7,902 nt of DNA from Dehalococcoidia bacterium (GTDB taxonomy: Bacteria > Chloroflexota > Dehalococcoidia > JACVQG01): positions 1 through 7,902 of the forward strand of contig JACVQG010000051.1 in assembly GCA_015661045.1 (NCBI GenBank), given 5' to 3'. This document shows, one piece after another, positions 6,643-7,902 of this stretch. The number at the start of each line of letters is the position of its first letter. The first letter of the stretch is position 1. The notes beneath the pieces were generated by a model. The model did no database searches. It saw only the letters and a program-made list of their open reading frames with translations, and was not told the origin of the DNA. Position numbers and translations under genes: made by a program.

Positions 6643-6712
6643 TACTTTATTCCAAGCGGGCTATCTCACCCGCCCGATCTTGGCTACAATATAGTGCTAG
6701 GGAAGACTTTCA

Positions 6713-7246
6713 TCATGTCTTTCCTTGCCCTTCCCTGGTAGGTGGCCCAAACGTGTTGGGCGCAGTCTTCTTAAGTTTGCCCTCTATGTTCAGCCGAGCC
6801 AACGTACTATTGAGTGTGCGCTTTGCCAAATGCAGATCTTTCTTATTCGTTATCTGCCATATCTGACGTGCATAATTATCCGCATGACGGGAAATACCCC
6901 ATTCTTGAGCCAAGCTGATGACCGCGTCATGCACTGAAGTGTCTGCAAATCGCTGAGTACGAAGAGGCATCTTCGACTGTCTGTTTCCCACCTTGTGCCC
7001 GCCTCTTCCTCTAGTAGGTTTGTTTTGTACAGTAGAGAACAAATCCATAGCTGCTACAGGTTGAGTGACATTCCCGCCATCGAGGCCCAGAATAACACGA
7101 TAAGCATCCACGATTTTGCGAGCGCCATCTATTTCCAATCTCAGCTTCCGAAAGCGCTCTTCAAGGTCTGACAATCGGCTTTCGGCACGGCTCAACTCTT
7201 GGTTTTGTGCCTCACGCAAAACATCTGGCGGCCATTCATTCGTCAT
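6713..7246 (-). CDS. Uncharacterised protein with coiled coil and probable C-terminal winged helix
   Basis: A 177-residue soluble protein I cannot name. Residues 9-52 are charged and heptad-like (AESRLSDLEERFRKLRLEID) and probably form a coiled coil. Residues 72-100 are a basic, Gly/Arg/Lys-rich linker (TRGRGGHKVGNRQSK). Residues 101-168 look like one folded domain: HDAVISLAQEWG, then ARQIWQITNK, then AKRTLNSTLARLNIEGKLKKTAPNTFG. That order of helices with a closing P-x-T-F-G recalls winged-helix domains of the HARE-HTH type, so a DNA-binding or nucleoprotein role is possible. The start is ATG at 7246-7244, with AGGAGGT (complement of 7252-7258) five bases upstream; an ATG four bases earlier gives only a four-codon frame. 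A good promoter lies just upstream. It is not co-directional with the metabolic operon and no partner gene is adjacent. Confidence 0.75.
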   Translation of the reverse strand: MTNEWPPDVLREAQNQELSRAESRLSDLEERFRKLRLEIDGARKIVDAYRVILGLDGGNVTQPVAAMDLFSTVQNKPTRGRGGHKVGNRQSKMPLRTQRFADTSVHDAVISLAQEWGISRHADNYARQIWQITNKKDLHLAKRTLNSTLARLNIEGKLKKTAPNTFGPPTREGQGKT

Positions 7247-7269
7247 CCATTACCTCCTATCCGCATTTT

Positions 7270-7298
7270 ATGGTAACAGAGCGTAGCGGAAATGTCAA
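7270..7298 (-). promoter_or_regulatory. Sigma70-like promoter for the coiled-coil/winged-helix gene
   Basis: On the minus strand TTGACA (complement of 7293-7298) is a perfect -35 box. It is followed after 17 bases by TACCAT (complement of 7270-7275), with TGT directly before it, giving an extended -10. Transcription would start near 7263, leaving a leader of only about 17 bases that still contains the AGGAGGT ribosome binding site. Confidence 0.65.
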
Positions 7299-7573
7299 GT
7301 AAACAAAAGAGGATGACTTTAACAACCTGCAATGCAGAAACATTAGGCATAATGCATTGCCGCTAATCCTATCAGATGCGGCGGAACATGGTAATAAGAG
7401 GTAGTTAGTGTGAATAGGGCTAGGATAAATCGCAACGCGTGGCAAAACAATATTGACGCTGACACAAGGTGACAATAATTGCCAAGATATTTAATCAGGG
7501 GAAAATAGGGGAGGCAAAGATTTTTATGCAGGCCGTTGAGTTTTTGTACCGGTGTCACTTTTTATGCAAAGCT
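7299..7573. other. Intergenic stretch without a supported gene
   Basis: I find no credible coding frame on either strand; the minus-strand frames here lack ribosome binding sites and read as low-quality protein. The only structure seen is an 8-bp inverted repeat, GCAATGCA (7329-7336) and TGCATTGC (7353-7360), which partly competes with a GCCGC/GCGGC pair (7359-7363 and 7378-7382). Neither is followed by a T-run. The function, if any, is unknown. Confidence 0.5.
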
Positions 7574-7623
7574 GGGACATCCTGAGATTATTCGTCCCGA
7601 TGTATCGGGATTCCAGAATGACA
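7574..7623. repeat. Dispersed-type intergenic repeat with TCCCGAT hairpin
   Basis: TCCCGAT (7595-7601) and ATCGGGA (7604-7610) form a tight 7-bp stem. It is flanked by CATCCTGAGATTATTCG and TTCCAGAATGACA, segments resembling the abundant CATTCTG...GAATCTC intergenic repeats of many environmental genomes. A second GTCCCGATG occurs at 7651-7659 (first copy 7594-7602), preceded by a similar TCTCTTCG, suggesting a second decayed copy. The boundaries are approximate. Confidence 0.4.
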
Positions 7624-7751
7624 GTGCTATTTATTTAGTCTCTTCGCGGTGTCCCGATGAATAGAAATATGACTAATTCCCTCTTAAATAATTTAAATAC
7701 TTGTCTTGATAACCTTGTTTATAAACCGCTATTTTCATAAGCCCATGCGTC

Positions 7752-7780
7752 TTGACATCCAAAGTCCCGCAAGGTATCAT
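7752..7780 (+). promoter_or_regulatory. Consensus sigma70-like promoter for the right-edge gene
   Basis: A perfect TTGACA (7752-7757) and TATCAT (7775-7780) are separated by 17 bases. The predicted start near 7787 leaves a leader of about 36 bases before the ATG at 7823. A weaker pair lies upstream: TTGATA at 7706-7711 and TATTTT at 7730-7735, with an 18-base spacer. No operator-like repeat was seen. Confidence 0.75.
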
Positions 7781-7822
7781 CTCTCCCATAAGCTATTCTG
7801 TTTCCACTGAAAGAAGGACACT

Positions 7823-7902
7823 ATGGCAGATTTTGTTTCGAGTAAAGTAGCCGAAGATACCTATCTTATAGATACCGTTAGCTATGGAATGCCGCGTTTC
7901 GT
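7823..7902 (+). CDS. 5' end of a probable MBL-fold metallo-hydrolase
   Basis: Twenty-six complete codons are visible before the window ends, with an AAGAAGGA ribosome binding site at 7811-7818. The N-terminus reads SSKVAEDTYLIDT then VSYGMPRF. The pattern of a short lead, a Val/Ile-x-x-x-x-Tyr-Leu-Ile-Asp strand and then a loop is the usual opening of metallo-beta-lactamase-fold hydrolases. The metal-binding HxHxDH motif would come later and is outside the window, so the family call is tentative. That a gene starts here is well supported by the promoter and ribosome binding site. Confidence 0.55.
   Translation, partial: MADFVSSKVAEDTYLIDTVSYGMPRF

Noticed and set aside
6725..6937. A 70-codon plus-strand frame opposite the coiled-coil/winged-helix gene
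   Set aside because: No ribosome binding site or family resemblance; the minus-strand gene has a promoter, a ribosome binding site and sensible protein composition.
7257..7558. Two overlapping minus-strand open frames of 71-72 codons
   Set aside because: They overlap each other in different frames, lack ribosome binding sites and read as low-complexity Leu/Ser-rich sequence. One also covers the promoter of the coiled-coil gene.
1..7902. CRISPR arrays, tRNA or rRNA genes, and complete insertion sequences
   Set aside because: I saw no regularly spaced direct repeats, no tRNA-like cloverleaf, no rRNA-like sequence and no transposase frame.

Overview
The window looks like a chromosomal stretch from an uncultured anaerobic bacterium. 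Two linked genes encode subunits of the 2-hydroxyacyl-CoA dehydratase / benzoyl-CoA reductase family, whose enzymes use oxygen-sensitive iron-sulfur clusters. This family, the thiazoline-carboxylate hydrolase-like fragment at the left edge, the small HNH remnant and the GC-rich palindromic intergenic repeats together remind me of Chloroflexota (Dehalococcoidia) or syntrophic Desulfobacterota genomes. The taxonomic guess is an inference and no marker gene is present. Shine-Dalgarno sites are classical, and the promoters are sigma70-like with 17-bp spacers.

Layout, left to right. Positions 1-327 hold the 3' end of a gene resembling the L-2-amino-thiazoline-4-carboxylate hydrolase family. A miniature inverted-repeat element with a perfect 22-bp palindrome follows (347-468). 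A class III PLP aminotransferase (547-1956) ends at a strong intrinsic terminator (2018-2053). A sigma70-like extended -10 promoter (2075-2103) then starts a probable three-gene operon: a CrtI/CrtISO-like FAD oxidoreductase (2152-3642), a BcrC/BzdN-like subunit (3696-4805) and a BcrB/BzdO-like subunit (4853-6157). A perfect 26-bp palindrome overlaps the stop codon of the middle gene.

Positions 6158-6712 form a degraded, repeat-bearing stretch. It holds a start-less ORF remnant, a small HNH-type gene on the minus strand broken by an in-frame TGA, an orphan consensus promoter and a GC-rich hairpin. An uncharacterised minus-strand protein with a coiled coil and a probable winged-helix end (6713-7246) has its own good promoter. 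A mostly empty intergenic region (7299-7751) carries one dispersed-type repeat. A consensus promoter (7752-7780) then precedes the first 26 codons of a probable MBL-fold hydrolase, cut by the window edge.

How the genes may work together: the two dehydratase/reductase subunits should form a heterodimer with one [4Fe-4S] cluster each, acting on a CoA thioester. No ATPase activator, CoA ligase or CoA transferase is present, so these must lie elsewhere if the system is canonical. The co-transcribed flavoprotein could carry out a redox step on the same carbon skeleton, and the upstream aminotransferase could supply or consume a 2-oxo acid. The substrate cannot be read from the sequence. The operon is the best candidate for an undescribed pathway here.
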